Positions 33,058 through 42,491 of a DNA stretch of 64,000 nt are shown piece by piece (within the stretch, counting starts at the first letter, position 1; the number at the start of each line of letters is the position of its first letter). The notes under the pieces were generated by a model. It searched no databases. It had not been told where the DNA came from and worked only from the letters and a program-made list of their open reading frames with translations. The stretch comes from Parapedobacter koreensis (GTDB lineage: Bacteria > Bacteroidota > Bacteroidia > Sphingobacteriales > Sphingobacteriaceae). The position numbers and the translations under genes are program-made. Where the stretch lies: NCBI RefSeq assembly GCF_900109365.1, contig NZ_FNZR01000001.1, forward strand, positions 1 to 64,000. Direction: 5' to 3'.

Positions 33058-36000
33058 ATGAAACTAACCTTACTATCCGTATGCCTGATCAGTTGCTTTG
33101 CCTTCTCGGCCCCGCGGCAGGAAAACGACTATGAAAAGGCTACCCGTACCTACCGGGAGAATAAGCTGGATAGTGCGGCTTATTATATTGGCAACGCCCT
33201 GCACCGCTATCGGGCAACCGACCAGCGAGATAGTTTGGTCTTTGCATATGTGCAGCAGGCACTCATCACTTGGTCACAGCACGGCTTAGAAGAGGCGCTA
33301 CGCCTGACAGACACGGCCGTGGCCATTGCTGAACAACTGCCCAGATCACATGCAGCCGTAGTAGCAGCCTACGGCAGAATGGGCCAGTTGCTCACCCAGC
33401 AATATGCATTTGAGGCGGCAGCCCGCTACTTCAGCAAAGCAGAGGCTGTCATGGACGCCAAACGAGCGCCCAGTAGGCATGATGTGCTGCTGTACAACTA
33501 CATAGCCATCCGGCACCTCATGCTGGAGGGCTATGAACCCGCTAAACAATATGCCCAGCGCGCCTATACGCTAAACCTGCAACTGGAGGGGATAAATGGC
33601 TGGGATATGCCCAGTATCTTGCAAACCCGCTATTTCATCAGCCGGTACAGCGAGGACTATGAACAGGCGTTGGTGGATGGGTTGGCTTTTCAGCAGGCCA
33701 TCCAACGGCTTTACCCGCCAGACCATCCCAATGTGGGTACCATGCACAATAGCCTGGCCATTATTTACGAGACGTTGCGCCGCTACGAAGAGGCCCTCTA
33801 CCATCGCCAACAGGCGGTGAATATCCAATTCAACAATTACCTTCATGTCGACAACAGCTTTTCGCTGGCTGCGGCCTACCAGAATCTGGGCAACCTCTAT
33901 GGTTATATCAATGAACCCTTCTTGGCGCAAGAGTACCTGGGCAAAGGGAGTAGGTTGCTAATGCAAACCTACGGCGAAGACGGACTGGGCATGGTAAAGG
34001 TACTGGTGGATTTAGCGGTAAACAAATCCAGAATCGGGCAGTATGACGAGGCCGAAAAGCGCTTCCAACAGGCGTATGCACTACAAAAGCAGCATGCCCC
34101 CGACGACCAGATGGGCATGGCTTATGTGGAGAATTTTTTCGGTGATCTGTACTTCGACCAGCAACGGTACGAAGCGGCGGCCGACTGGTATACCCGGGCG
34201 CTGGAGCGGTATAAACGAGCCAATGCAATGCACTTGGAACTGGCCTTGCTGATCCAACGCAACTTGGCGGTAATAATGGCCGCCACGGGGCAACAGCAAG
34301 CGGCGATTGCTATGCAGCGCTCGGTTTTGGCCAGCTTCCGCAAGCTTTACCCGCCCGGAAACGATGCCATTGCGGATAAACTGCATCACCTCAGTATGCT
34401 GTACCTGCAAATGGGCCAGACGGAGCAAGCGCTTGCGTTTTCGGACAGTGTCTTCGCCGAGCTCACATTGCATACGCCGTTGCCGCTGAACGTCGCCGAC
34501 TGGTTTCATCATCTACCATTCAGCTACGCTACCATGGTATACATCCAGCAGCGGACGCAAATCCTGTATCAATTGGCTAGCCAATCCAGTGAGCGGCACC
34601 GGCTGGATGAGGTGCTGGCGCTTACGGATCAATATACCCGTTTCGTATCGGATAATCTGCATGCCTTCCGTACGCAGGCTGCCCTGATTGATTTGGCCGC
34701 CATCAATAAGAAAATCTATTCGGTGGCCATCGAGGTGAGCTGGGAACTAGCAAACGGCGATCAATCGTACCTCGAACGGGCATTCGCCTACGCCGAGCGC
34801 AGCAAAGCCCTGCTGATGCGACTGGCGGCCAATGGCATGCTGGTGGATGCGCAGCAAACGGAAAAAGATATCGTGGCCCGGCGCGACCACGACTTCCGCA
34901 GACGGATAAACACGCTAAACCTGCAATACTTGAATAGCCGTCGTGATGATTCGTTACTGACCCTACTGTCTGCCACCATGGAGGGCTACCGCGTTTTTCA
35001 GGATAGCCTCAAAAAAACCCGCAACGACTTGTTTTGGGCCAAGCATGCGCTCGAACCGCCTTCTCTTGCGGATATCCGGAACACGTTGCTCACCAACAAG
35101 GAAACATTGGTGGCTTACGCGGTGACCGAACAAGCTATCCTGATATTCGTGTTGACGCCCCAGACCTTCCGCGCCCTTCGCATCGGCCGTGAAGTACTCG
35201 ACGATGCCAAAAGCCTACGGGAGCTTCATGGGCTCACGGCCGCAGCGTTCGTAGCACCCGCGCACCGATTGTATCAAGCACTCATCAAACCGGTGGAACC
35301 TTATTTTACTTCCAACCGGCTGCTTATTGTGCCGGACGCGGAACTGTATCTACTCAACTTTGAAGTGCTACTGGCTGACCAGCAGGAGAAACGGTTTTCG
35401 CGTATGCCTTATCTCATCCACACCTATGACCTCTCCTACTTGCTGTCTGCGGCAAGTGCCGTACAATTCAAGGCTGCTCATCGTGCTAAGACGAAGGAGC
35501 GGGCATTGCTTTTTACCCCGGTATTCACGGACGAGATGAAGGCCATGTATCGGAAGAACCTCAAGCAGCATGGGCTCGAAGATAGCGATTACCTATACCT
35601 CTACCGGCAACCTTTTGCATTGCAGGCCGCTCGGCAAATTGGCAGTGTGGTTGCGCATGACTTATATGCCGAACAGGATGCACAGGAGCAAGTATTTAAG
35701 CAAGTGGCTCCCGACTACCGGATATTGCACCTCGGTACCCATGCCGAGCTGAACGATGAGGCGCCGCTACTGTCACGGCTGTTCCTAGCCAAGGCATCTC
35801 CGGGCGACACGCTGAATAGGGAAGATGGCTACCTGCATGCCTACGAAATCTATGCCATGCAACTACGGGCCGAACTGGCCGTGCTGACCGCCTGCGAGAC
35901 GGGTGCCGGCGCGTGGCGTAATGGGGAAGGTGTGATCTCACTCGCTCACAGCTTTATGCATGCCGGTTGTCCGAGCGTGGTGATGAGCCTATGGAAGATT

Positions 36001-36282
36001 GACGAAAAGGCGAGCATGGACATCATCGCCCGGTTTTACGATCGGCTCGCCAAGGGCGACAGCAAAAGTACGGCGCTGCGGAACGCCAAGCTGCACCTGA
36101 TGGAAAAGGGTGACGAGCGGCTGGCCCATCCGTACTATTGGGCGGGATTGGCGTTGATAGGCGATAACGCGCCGGTGTACGGCAGTGTCACCACATACTA
36201 TTGGACGGCCGGGCTTGCGACTGCCATGCTATTGGGAATGGTTATTTTCGTATTTCGCCGATCAAGGAATGGGGACAAGTGA
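33058..36282 (+). CDS. TPR-CHAT protease-domain protein
   Basis: A 1074-residue protein with a signal peptide (KLTLLSVCLISCFAFSAP), about 12 tetratricopeptide repeats (for example TMHNSLAIIYETLRRYEEAL, AAAYQNLGNLYGYINEPFLA, ADWYTRALERYKRANAM) and a C-terminal CHAT caspase-like domain with the catalytic histidine in LGTHAEL (residue 895) and cysteine in LTACETG (residue 946). A membrane helix near the end (TAGLATAMLLGMVIFVF) is followed by a basic tail. The CHAT domain would therefore be exported but anchored, an unusual place for a caspase-like peptidase. The gene follows the TPR membrane protein by 3 bases, forming a sigma/anti-sigma-like/protease unit. The protein could cleave the anti-sigma factor. 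That mechanism is inference. Confidence 0.85.
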   Translation: MKLTLLSVCLISCFAFSAPRQENDYEKATRTYRENKLDSAAYYIGNALHRYRATDQRDSLVFAYVQQALITWSQHGLEEALRLTDTAVAIAEQLPRSHAAVVAAYGRMGQLLTQQYAFEAAARYFSKAEAVMDAKRAPSRHDVLLYNYIAIRHLMLEGYEPAKQYAQRAYTLNLQLEGINGWDMPSILQTRYFISRYSEDYEQALVDGLAFQQAIQRLYPPDHPNVGTMHNSLAIIYETLRRYEEALYHRQQAVNIQFNNYLHVDNSFSLAAAYQNLGNLYGYINEPFLAQEYLGKGSRLLMQTYGEDGLGMVKVLVDLAVNKSRIGQYDEAEKRFQQAYALQKQHAPDDQMGMAYVENFFGDLYFDQQRYEAAADWYTRALERYKRANAMHLELALLIQRNLAVIMAATGQQQAAIAMQRSVLASFRKLYPPGNDAIADKLHHLSMLYLQMGQTEQALAFSDSVFAELTLHTPLPLNVADWFHHLPFSYATMVYIQQRTQILYQLASQSSERHRLDEVLALTDQYTRFVSDNLHAFRTQAALIDLAAINKKIYSVAIEVSWELANGDQSYLERAFAYAERSKALLMRLAANGMLVDAQQTEKDIVARRDHDFRRRINTLNLQYLNSRRDDSLLTLLSATMEGYRVFQDSLKKTRNDLFWAKHALEPPSLADIRNTLLTNKETLVAYAVTEQAILIFVLTPQTFRALRIGREVLDDAKSLRELHGLTAAAFVAPAHRLYQALIKPVEPYFTSNRLLIVPDAELYLLNFEVLLADQQEKRFSRMPYLIHTYDLSYLLSAASAVQFKAAHRAKTKERALLFTPVFTDEMKAMYRKNLKQHGLEDSDYLYLYRQPFALQAARQIGSVVAHDLYAEQDAQEQVFKQVAPDYRILHLGTHAELNDEAPLLSRLFLAKASPGDTLNREDGYLHAYEIYAMQLRAELAVLTACETGAGAWRNGEGVISLAHSFMHAGCPSVVMSLWKIDEKASMDIIARFYDRLAKGDSKSTALRNAKLHLMEKGDERLAHPYYWAGLALIGDNAPVYGSVTTYYWTAGLATAMLLGMVIFVFRRSRNGDK

Positions 36283-36333
36283 TGGTTTGTGAATCGATGT
36301 TACTTATGCCCGTCTGAAGACTAATTTAGGCCA

Positions 36334-37680
36334 TCAAAATTTCGAACTTTTATCAATGTAGCACGATAGCCGATCAAGTGACCGCATTCGGTTCAATCCT
36401 TCGCTATAGACCTTCAACGCTCTTTCACGCGCGTACCGGTGTTCGACGATCGGTTTGATGGTACGGGTAGCTACATCCGGAATCCAAGCTTTGGTATAGT
36501 GCTGCGCCTTGTCAAATTTCTGCGCCTGAACGGTAGGATTGAAAATCCTGAAATAGGGTGCCGCATCGCAGCCACAACCCGCAGCCCATTGCCAGTTGCC
36601 ATTGTTTGCCGCCAGGTCATAGTCGTTCAGTTTATCCGCAAAGTACGCTTCTCCCCACCGCCAGTCTATCAGCAGGTGTTTACATAGAAAACTTGCGGTA
36701 ATCATCCGTACTCTGTTGGGTATGAACCCCGTTGAATTGAGCTGGTGCATGCCCGCGTCAACCATGGCATAGCCCGTTTGTCCCTCACACCATCGCCTGA
36801 ATTCGGTCTCGTTGTTCTGCCATTGGATTAGGTCGTACGCTGGTTTGAAGCTATGGCTAACCACGTGCGGAAAATGATAGAGGATCTGCATAAAAAATTC
36901 TCTCCATATCAATGCTTGGAGCCAGACCGCGTTGTGCTGCAATGCGAAAGCAACGCAACGCCGGATGGAAATGGTACCGAAACGTAATGCCATGCCCAGG
37001 TGTGTCGAATGGTCCATTGCCGGAAAATCGCGATACCGGTCATATGCCTCTACGATCCCGACATCGAGCTCCGGTGGGCGGAATCGGATATCTGTAGGCC
37101 GGAAACCGATAGCTTCCAACGTGTGTATTTCTTCAAAAGGCAAGTACTCAAAGCTGTGCTGGGCCGTCGGCACCGGTGCATAGTGCTGCGACTGTAAGGT
37201 TGCTTTCCATGCATTCGAATATGGTGTGTATACCGTGTACGGTGTGCCGTTTTGCTTGATGACCTCCGATTGCTCGAAAATCACCTGATCTTTAATGTGG
37301 TAAAAAGCAATCCCCTTTGCCGCCAGATAGGCTTTTACCTCGTTGTCCCTTTTAATTGCCTGCGGCTCATAATCCCGGTTGCAATAGACCGCATTTATCG
37401 CATAGTGTGCCGTTATTTCGTGGAATAGGGTTATCGGTTTGCCGTAATAGGTTTTCAGCCCCGCGTGTTGCTTTTGCAATTGTAAGTGCAGGTGCGCAAG
37501 TGCTTGCTGGATATAATCGACCCGGCGATCGTATCGGTTATTCAGGCGATTGAGCATGTCGGTATCAAAGATGAAGATGGGCAAAACAGGGTACCCTGAG
37601 GATAGCGCACGTTGCAGACCCGCATTGTCTTCCAAGCGCAAGTCGCGTCTGAACCAGAATATGACAACGGTATGCTCCAT
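36334..37680 (-). CDS. phr: Deoxyribodipyrimidine photolyase / cryptochrome family
   Basis: A 448-residue flavoprotein. N-terminal alpha/beta domain: MEHTVVIFWFRRDLRLEDNA. FAD-binding domain signatures: LIWREFFMQILYHFP, NSTGFIPNRVRMITASFLCK and DYDLAANNGNWQWAAGCGCD, the last being the substrate-binding and FAD-binding end of class I photolyases. It repairs UV-induced cyclobutane dimers using light. The ATG at 37680 overlaps the stop of the lipocalin gene at TGATG, so they are translationally coupled. That lipocalin plus photolyase pairing is a known light/UV-response arrangement in bacteria. Confidence 0.92.
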   Translation of the reverse strand: MEHTVVIFWFRRDLRLEDNAGLQRALSSGYPVLPIFIFDTDMLNRLNNRYDRRVDYIQQALAHLHLQLQKQHAGLKTYYGKPITLFHEITAHYAINAVYCNRDYEPQAIKRDNEVKAYLAAKGIAFYHIKDQVIFEQSEVIKQNGTPYTVYTPYSNAWKATLQSQHYAPVPTAQHSFEYLPFEEIHTLEAIGFRPTDIRFRPPELDVGIVEAYDRYRDFPAMDHSTHLGMALRFGTISIRRCVAFALQHNAVWLQALIWREFFMQILYHFPHVVSHSFKPAYDLIQWQNNETEFRRWCEGQTGYAMVDAGMHQLNSTGFIPNRVRMITASFLCKHLLIDWRWGEAYFADKLNDYDLAANNGNWQWAAGCGCDAAPYFRIFNPTVQAQKFDKAQHYTKAWIPDVATRTIKPIVEHRYARERALKVYSEGLNRMRSLDRLSCYIDKSSKF

Positions 37681-38219
37681 CAGTGATCCGTATGCTGTTT
37701 GTCGTGTTCGACCCAAATGAGTTGCGACGTGTCATAGCCGATTTGCCCGGCTTTTTGAAGGTAGTCTTTCCTGACACTGTCGGGAATTGTCGTCGTTCTC
37801 GATAAAATCCAAAGGTATTTTAGGTTGTCTCCAGCCACCAGGGCATACTGATAGCCTTCGCCCAAGGCGATTACATAGTAACCCGAATAGAATGGGCCAA
37901 AGAAAGACACCTTCAGTGCACCGACGCTGCTATCCCCGCTGAATTTAGCCTTTCCCGTAGCCGACTCCCATTTGCGATCGATGTAGTTATAGCCGCTGTT
38001 GAACACGCTTATCGTTCCGTACTCGTTGAAACGGTACTCAGCGGTTACGTTGTTAAGATTTCGCTCCTGCTTGTGATCCAAGCGCGCGACTTCGTACCAT
38101 TTCCCTAAATACCGGCGAACCTCAAAATGTTTTATAGGCTGGACATTTTCAGGGATGCTCGCACACGAATAAAGCATCGCGATCGCCATCAGACCGATAA
38201 TATTAGTTCTCTTGCTCAT
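37680..38219 (-). CDS. Lipocalin family lipoprotein (Blc-like)
   Basis: A 179-residue precursor with lipobox IAMLYSCA. The lipocalin motif GxW is in FEVRRYLGKWYEVARLDHKQ, with RNLNNVTAEYRFNEYGTISV and the later YLWILSRT strand. Bacterial lipocalins are outer-membrane lipoproteins that bind fatty acids or lysophospholipids and are induced under envelope stress. The ATG at 38219 was chosen; an upstream in-frame TTG (38234) would add five residues. The next gene, a photolyase, overlaps its stop, so both are expressed together. Confidence 0.9.
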   Translation of the reverse strand: MSKRTNIIGLMAIAMLYSCASIPENVQPIKHFEVRRYLGKWYEVARLDHKQERNLNNVTAEYRFNEYGTISVFNSGYNYIDRKWESATGKAKFSGDSSVGALKVSFFGPFYSGYYVIALGEGYQYALVAGDNLKYLWILSRTTTIPDSVRKDYLQKAGQIGYDTSQLIWVEHDKQHTDH

Positions 38220-38519
38220 ATAGTCTTTAGTCAACCGACGTGTGTCCTAAATGTTTTTGAAAACGGTCCTGTTTACGTCAAGCTGATATGCACGATGGAC
38301 TGTGATGACGAAAGTGACAATCATCAAATGGGTCAATGGTTGACGCAACTCATGGTCCGTAATCTTCCTTGTCGCCTATAGCCTGTCATGAATCCTTCTG
38401 CGGCTATCTCATTACTTGTTGTCTTCAAACCAGTTTTCTTGGCCACCCGGAATCATCTGGGCATTAAAAAAGAACTTAGAATGGGTAAATTATTTTAATT
38501 TGCGGCATGAAAAAAGAAC

Positions 38520-39068
38520 ATGAATCAGATAATCTATAACCCTGCATTAAAAGAAACAATCGTTTTCGTCAAAACTTCGCTGGAGACTGGAGGGGCTTTT
38601 TCTGAGCTGAAAATTTCTTTGGAGCCCGGAGGAGGAAATCCCTTGCATCTTCATCGCTCCTATACCGAACTGTTTACCGCAGTAAACGGCGAGTTGGGCC
38701 TTGAACTTAAAAACAAAAAAAAGTTAATTCTTAAACCCGGCGAATCCTATTTGGTCAAGAAAGGGGAAGTGCATCGCTTTTTCAATCCAGGCAGTTCCAG
38801 CATTACATTCACCAACCAGGTGACGCCGGGCTCAACGGGATTAGAAAATACCCTTCGGATTTTATGCGGTCTCGCTGCGGACGGCCTATACAACAACAAG
38901 CAGCACATTCCTAGAAACATTTTTCACATGGCGGTCTGCGGTGCAATGAGCGATATGCGACTCACCGGCCTGAAAGGAGCTGTCACGACCCCGCTTATCA
39001 AGTTATTTGCAGCCTTGGCGAGAAAAACCGGAATTGAACAAAAACTGATAGCAAAATATTGTATATAG
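38520..39068 (+). CDS. Cupin-domain protein
   Basis: A 182-residue protein with a single cupin fold. The first metal motif is in GGGNPLHLHRSYTELFTAVN (His-x-His at the centre, Glu following) and the second in KPGESYLVKKGEVHRFFNPG. Such small cupins bind a divalent metal and act as dioxygenases, isomerases or sugar-binding regulators. The C-terminal 60 residues (GLAADGLYNNKQHIPRNIFH on) lie outside the cupin barrel and are helical. It is a single gene facing the large lipoprotein gene, with a shared terminator between them. The substrate is unknown. Confidence 0.8.
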   Translation: MNQIIYNPALKETIVFVKTSLETGGAFSELKISLEPGGGNPLHLHRSYTELFTAVNGELGLELKNKKKLILKPGESYLVKKGEVHRFFNPGSSSITFTNQVTPGSTGLENTLRILCGLAADGLYNNKQHIPRNIFHMAVCGAMSDMRLTGLKGAVTTPLIKLFAALARKTGIEQKLIAKYCI

Positions 39069-39120
39069 CGATACCCTTGCAAGATGCATCCAAACAGCAC
39101 GTGATGGTATTGCTTAGGAA

Positions 39121-39156
39121 ACCTACTTGAAGTCACAGATGACAACTTCAAGTAGG
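39121..39156. terminator. Bidirectional terminator between convergent genes
   Basis: ACCTACTTGAAGT and ACTTCAAGTAGGT form a 13-bp perfect stem with a 10-base loop. It lies between the end of the cupin gene and the end of the 857-residue lipoprotein gene. The T runs on either side are weak, so termination may depend on the stem. Confidence 0.65.
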
Positions 39157-39166
39157 TAGAAGGATA

Positions 39167-41740
39167 TTAATAAAAATAAATAATCTCGGCCATCACCCCT
39201 GTGCCATACATCTCTCGGTAACGCGCTTCCCATTCGGCCGCGTTGCCTGCGTTGCAGCCACTCGGAGGACCAGCACACCAAGTACGGCTGAGTGATACAT
39301 AATAGCTGCCTCCGGAAATGTCTTTGGTATCCGGAAAAACTGCGTAATAAGTAGGCGGACTTTGTCCAGCGCTCCATGTATAAGTAGCCCCTTCCGGCGG
39401 ATTCGCAGCGGTACCGCTGAAATTATAGAATTTTACGCTGTACCGCTTCGCATCTTCATCGACCGGGAAAATAACCAGCGGATACGTAAACCAGTTGCCT
39501 TCCGCCCACGCTCCACTGTAGTAAGTCATGGGCTGATGGATGATGCGCTTGTTCTCATCGTTATTAATATTAATCGAGCCTTTTATAATATCCACTAGTT
39601 CATAATCACTTTCGGGTGCCCCTTTAGGCTTTGAAAAAATCGTGGCCTCTACGTCTTCCACACTTTCCTTTACGTCTTCATCTGAACACCTATACTGCGC
39701 ATTTGCGCTGTTAAACGCCTCCATTTCCGTCGTCCAATAAGAAGCGTAGCGTCCATCCCAACGCAGCCCACCGTGCTTCCCGGCGGTTCTCCACACCACT
39801 TTAAAGTCATAGTCTGGATGATTTCCGATGGCGGGAGCCTCTTGGCTTCGCTTCTCGATGCGCAGATTAGCGATGTTCGGTCCGCGATCGCCATTGCCGG
39901 TCAGCGTAATGCCATCGGGCACAATCCGGTAATTCGATGGGCCGATTGTTATTTCTGCAGAGTCCGTCCCGACGACCTGATTGTCCTTAAGCACATCTAC
40001 GTAGACACGTTCAACGACCGAAGTGGTTCTTCCCACGGCATAATCCGCTTTGTATACGACGTTGTCCGATTTGGTTTCCAGCTGGCTTGTACCACTGTAG
40101 CCATCCGTGCTGAGACTTCCGAAATTGCCCGGTGTCCGCCAACGATAGGTCACCTCGAGCTGATGAAATTCCTCGGTTTCGATGACCGCACTCAATGCTA
40201 CTGAATTGTTCGGCGCCAACGCCGTAATGTTGGCCCTGCGGGGTGAAACGCGCACCACGCCAGCGCGGGCCGTAGCTTTCAACGTGATCAGGCCGTAAGT
40301 CTCCCAATAGTAATCCATGAACAACCGCTCTTCCCGCTCCGTATTCCAGAACGACTCACTGTCAAAGTAATAACTTAAATAACCATTTCGCTTCGCGGCG
40401 CCTGCAAGACGTTGGGGTACCGCTCTTCCTACCGCCTTGAAAACGGCCTCGTGCAGTTTCAGGCCATAGCCGGTCGATTCGGATTGGAAATACGTTTCCA
40501 GCGTTTTCAGCAGTTCATGCAAGCGCCCACCTGAGAGATGCCCGCCTATCAAGGTGTGCACACCTGCTTCGCGAACCGCGGCATCGAGCTTATCCGCCCG
40601 TTCCTCGGCTCCCATTGCGTAAAAGTCATTTATATCCAATCCCAGGTTGATTCCCATGAATGGCAGGTAAAAATCAACGATAAGCGCTGCATGCATATGT
40701 TTACTATAAGCGGCTCGCTCGTCATCGGTGAGCAGATCCTCCTGCACATTCACACCTGCATTTACAAGCCTGATGGTATATTCGGCCATTTCCTCGTCGT
40801 CTGCCAACGGCAATTCATGCGGACCACTTTTAACTTCAGCAAAAAGTGTCTTACCCAGCAGAAACTTCCTGTAGTCTACTTCAAAGCCAAACGGATGCTG
40901 CTGGGGGATATAGGTGCCGTTTTCCACAAACCACTGCTTGTCTGATTTTGTGGCGCGCTCGAAGGCGCTGATCAGCGTCTGCGGCTGCACGGCATTGTTT
41001 CTTTTGACTTGTGTTTTATAAATGAATGCCGTAGCCGTACGTGGTCCCTTATTTAACATATAGAATTTATTGGGATCTTCCAATTCCAACGAATAACCAT
41101 CTTCCAGTTCGCCCGTTTCGGCTTCCACGAAATAATAGCGCCCGCCCGCTGCCGTCGATGTTGCCATCGCCAAGGAAGGTGTCGGGACAGCTTTATGGTA
41201 AGCCGCATGGTATTTCTTCAGTAGATCAACATATCGTTTATTTACCAAAATGTGCTGATCGGTCTTCCACAGTTTCACAAATTCGCTGATATACGATTGT
41301 GCTGCACCGTCTGTATCAAATCCTTCCAAAAACTTAATCTGCGCTTGGACAGGTAATGCAGCGATTCGATAAAGTGTAAACAACGTCACTTTGGCAGTGG
41401 CTTCTGGCGATATTTCCGTTTTGTTTGGTGTCGAAAATCCCAGCATGACGGGCGCTTCCGATCCGTTTGTCACGGAATAAACCGACACTGACTGCGTCAT
41501 TTTGGGTACCTTCGTCGTTCCGTCACTGCGGATAGCCACCACCTCGCCTACCGCATTCAGCTCGTGGTCAGCAAGTGAATAATTTACATTGCCTGGAAGA
41601 CTTATTTTGGCATCTACCCATACGTATTCCTTGTTGACCGGGTCAGCAATATCATCCTGATCTATCGGATCTTTCTTACAGGACCCGACGAGCAAAATGC
41701 TCACTAAAAAATAAAAAAAAAGTACTCGATTGGTTTTCAT
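39167..41740 (-). CDS. Large orphan lipoprotein
   Basis: An 857-residue lipoprotein (FLVSILLVGSCKKD). The first 150 residues are beta-rich (EYVWVDAKISLPGNVNYSLA). A helical section follows, then two Ig-like or FN3-like regions around residues 470-700, with sequences such as RWRTPGNFGSLSTDGYSGTS and VVWRTAGKHGGLRWDGRYAS, which resemble each other and may be an internal duplication. The C-terminus is beta-rich. No enzyme motif was seen. It is alone on its strand, directly upstream of the PUL region but in opposite orientation. Function unknown; probably surface-exposed, given the size and lipobox. Confidence 0.6.
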   Translation of the reverse strand: MKTNRVLFFYFLVSILLVGSCKKDPIDQDDIADPVNKEYVWVDAKISLPGNVNYSLADHELNAVGEVVAIRSDGTTKVPKMTQSVSVYSVTNGSEAPVMLGFSTPNKTEISPEATAKVTLFTLYRIAALPVQAQIKFLEGFDTDGAAQSYISEFVKLWKTDQHILVNKRYVDLLKKYHAAYHKAVPTPSLAMATSTAAGGRYYFVEAETGELEDGYSLELEDPNKFYMLNKGPRTATAFIYKTQVKRNNAVQPQTLISAFERATKSDKQWFVENGTYIPQQHPFGFEVDYRKFLLGKTLFAEVKSGPHELPLADDEEMAEYTIRLVNAGVNVQEDLLTDDERAAYSKHMHAALIVDFYLPFMGINLGLDINDFYAMGAEERADKLDAAVREAGVHTLIGGHLSGGRLHELLKTLETYFQSESTGYGLKLHEAVFKAVGRAVPQRLAGAAKRNGYLSYYFDSESFWNTEREERLFMDYYWETYGLITLKATARAGVVRVSPRRANITALAPNNSVALSAVIETEEFHQLEVTYRWRTPGNFGSLSTDGYSGTSQLETKSDNVVYKADYAVGRTTSVVERVYVDVLKDNQVVGTDSAEITIGPSNYRIVPDGITLTGNGDRGPNIANLRIEKRSQEAPAIGNHPDYDFKVVWRTAGKHGGLRWDGRYASYWTTEMEAFNSANAQYRCSDEDVKESVEDVEATIFSKPKGAPESDYELVDIIKGSININNDENKRIIHQPMTYYSGAWAEGNWFTYPLVIFPVDEDAKRYSVKFYNFSGTAANPPEGATYTWSAGQSPPTYYAVFPDTKDISGGSYYVSLSRTWCAGPPSGCNAGNAAEWEARYREMYGTGVMAEIIYFY

Positions 41741-41863
41741 CTTAATATACTTGGATTAATGCAGTTAATCGCATCCCATCGTAGGATAGCTACCATCTTA
41801 TCGGTGGATAAAAAAAAGGTCATCAAACCCTGCTTGGTTGCAAAGTACCCTTATGCACAGGAG

Positions 41864-42050
41864 ATCAGATGGACTGTGCCTCCGTGGATTTTAACCATGG
41901 AAAGTTAGTCGTTGATACCTCAAAACGCCACATCGTCTTTGAAGATGGTACGCCGTTCTTGTATTTTGGGGATACGGCTTGGGAATTGTTCCACCGGCTG
42001 GACAAAGAAAACGCCGAAATATACTTTGAAAATCGACGGGAAAGATGCCA
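41864..42050 (+). pseudogene. 5' fragment of a GH140-like (apiosidase-type) gene
   Basis: Residues SVDFNHGKLVVDTSKRHIVF then EDGTPFLYFGDTAWELFHRL match the N-terminus of the intact GH140-like protein encoded at 54228 (SVDFNHGRLMVDTSKRHIVF). About 60 codons remain; after ENRRERCHI the similarity ends. It has no signal peptide. It sits just upstream of the PUL sigma factor, while the intact copy is at the far end of the PUL, so the locus is bracketed by two copies of this sequence. Confidence 0.8.
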
Positions 42051-42073
42051 TATTATTAAGCAGGGCTACAACT

Positions 42074-42391
42074 TCAAGAATGTGTATGCAACTCGTTGTG
42101 CCTGACGCCCCGGATAAGCAATACGAGGCTAAACAACAGCTCTGCCAAGAAACAGGGTACCAGAATCGCGGGGAAAATTGCATTCGCAAAGGCGGGGAAA
42201 AGAAAGGCCGAAAGGCTGTTGATGGCATAGCAAAGTCCTGCCAGCACTAGCAACACCCCTACTATTTTTGGCAACAATGCCGACCGGTAAACCAAATAGC
42301 CCAGCAACATGAGGTGGACGGCGAAAAAAAGGAGGCTAATATTGTATCCGGCGCTATGCAACCGGATTGAAAATAGCGCCATAGCATCCAA
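42074..42391 (-). pseudogene. DUF4386-type membrane protein, C-terminal fragment
   Basis: A 105-residue frame with three to four membrane segments: ISLLFFAVHLMLLGYLVYRS, ALLPKIVGVLLVLAGLCYAI and LFPAFANAIFPAILVPCFLA, followed by ELLFSLVLLIRGV. These are diagnostic of DUF4386 proteins, normally about 220-240 residues with additional N-terminal membrane segments. The upstream half is missing. It abuts the GH140-like fragment, so the two relics form the outer boundary of the PUL. Confidence 0.7.
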
Positions 42392-42491
42392 TTGAGGCTG
42401 TTCGGTTTAGACAACGTTGGTGCTGTTTTGTTACGGTAAAGAAGGTGCACTCCGTGCTTCAGCACGGGCAACGTTTGTTCATTTCTAAAAT

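Noticed and set aside
31733-36282. Interpretation of the CHAT protein as a gasdermin-activating protease
   Set aside because: No gasdermin-like gene is nearby and the CHAT protein is predicted to be exported; the ECF context points to signalling instead.
38220-38519. Interval between lipocalin and cupin genes
   Set aside because: Short frames such as the one ending MVRNLPCRL were examined, but none shows family resemblance; treated as ordinary intergenic sequence.
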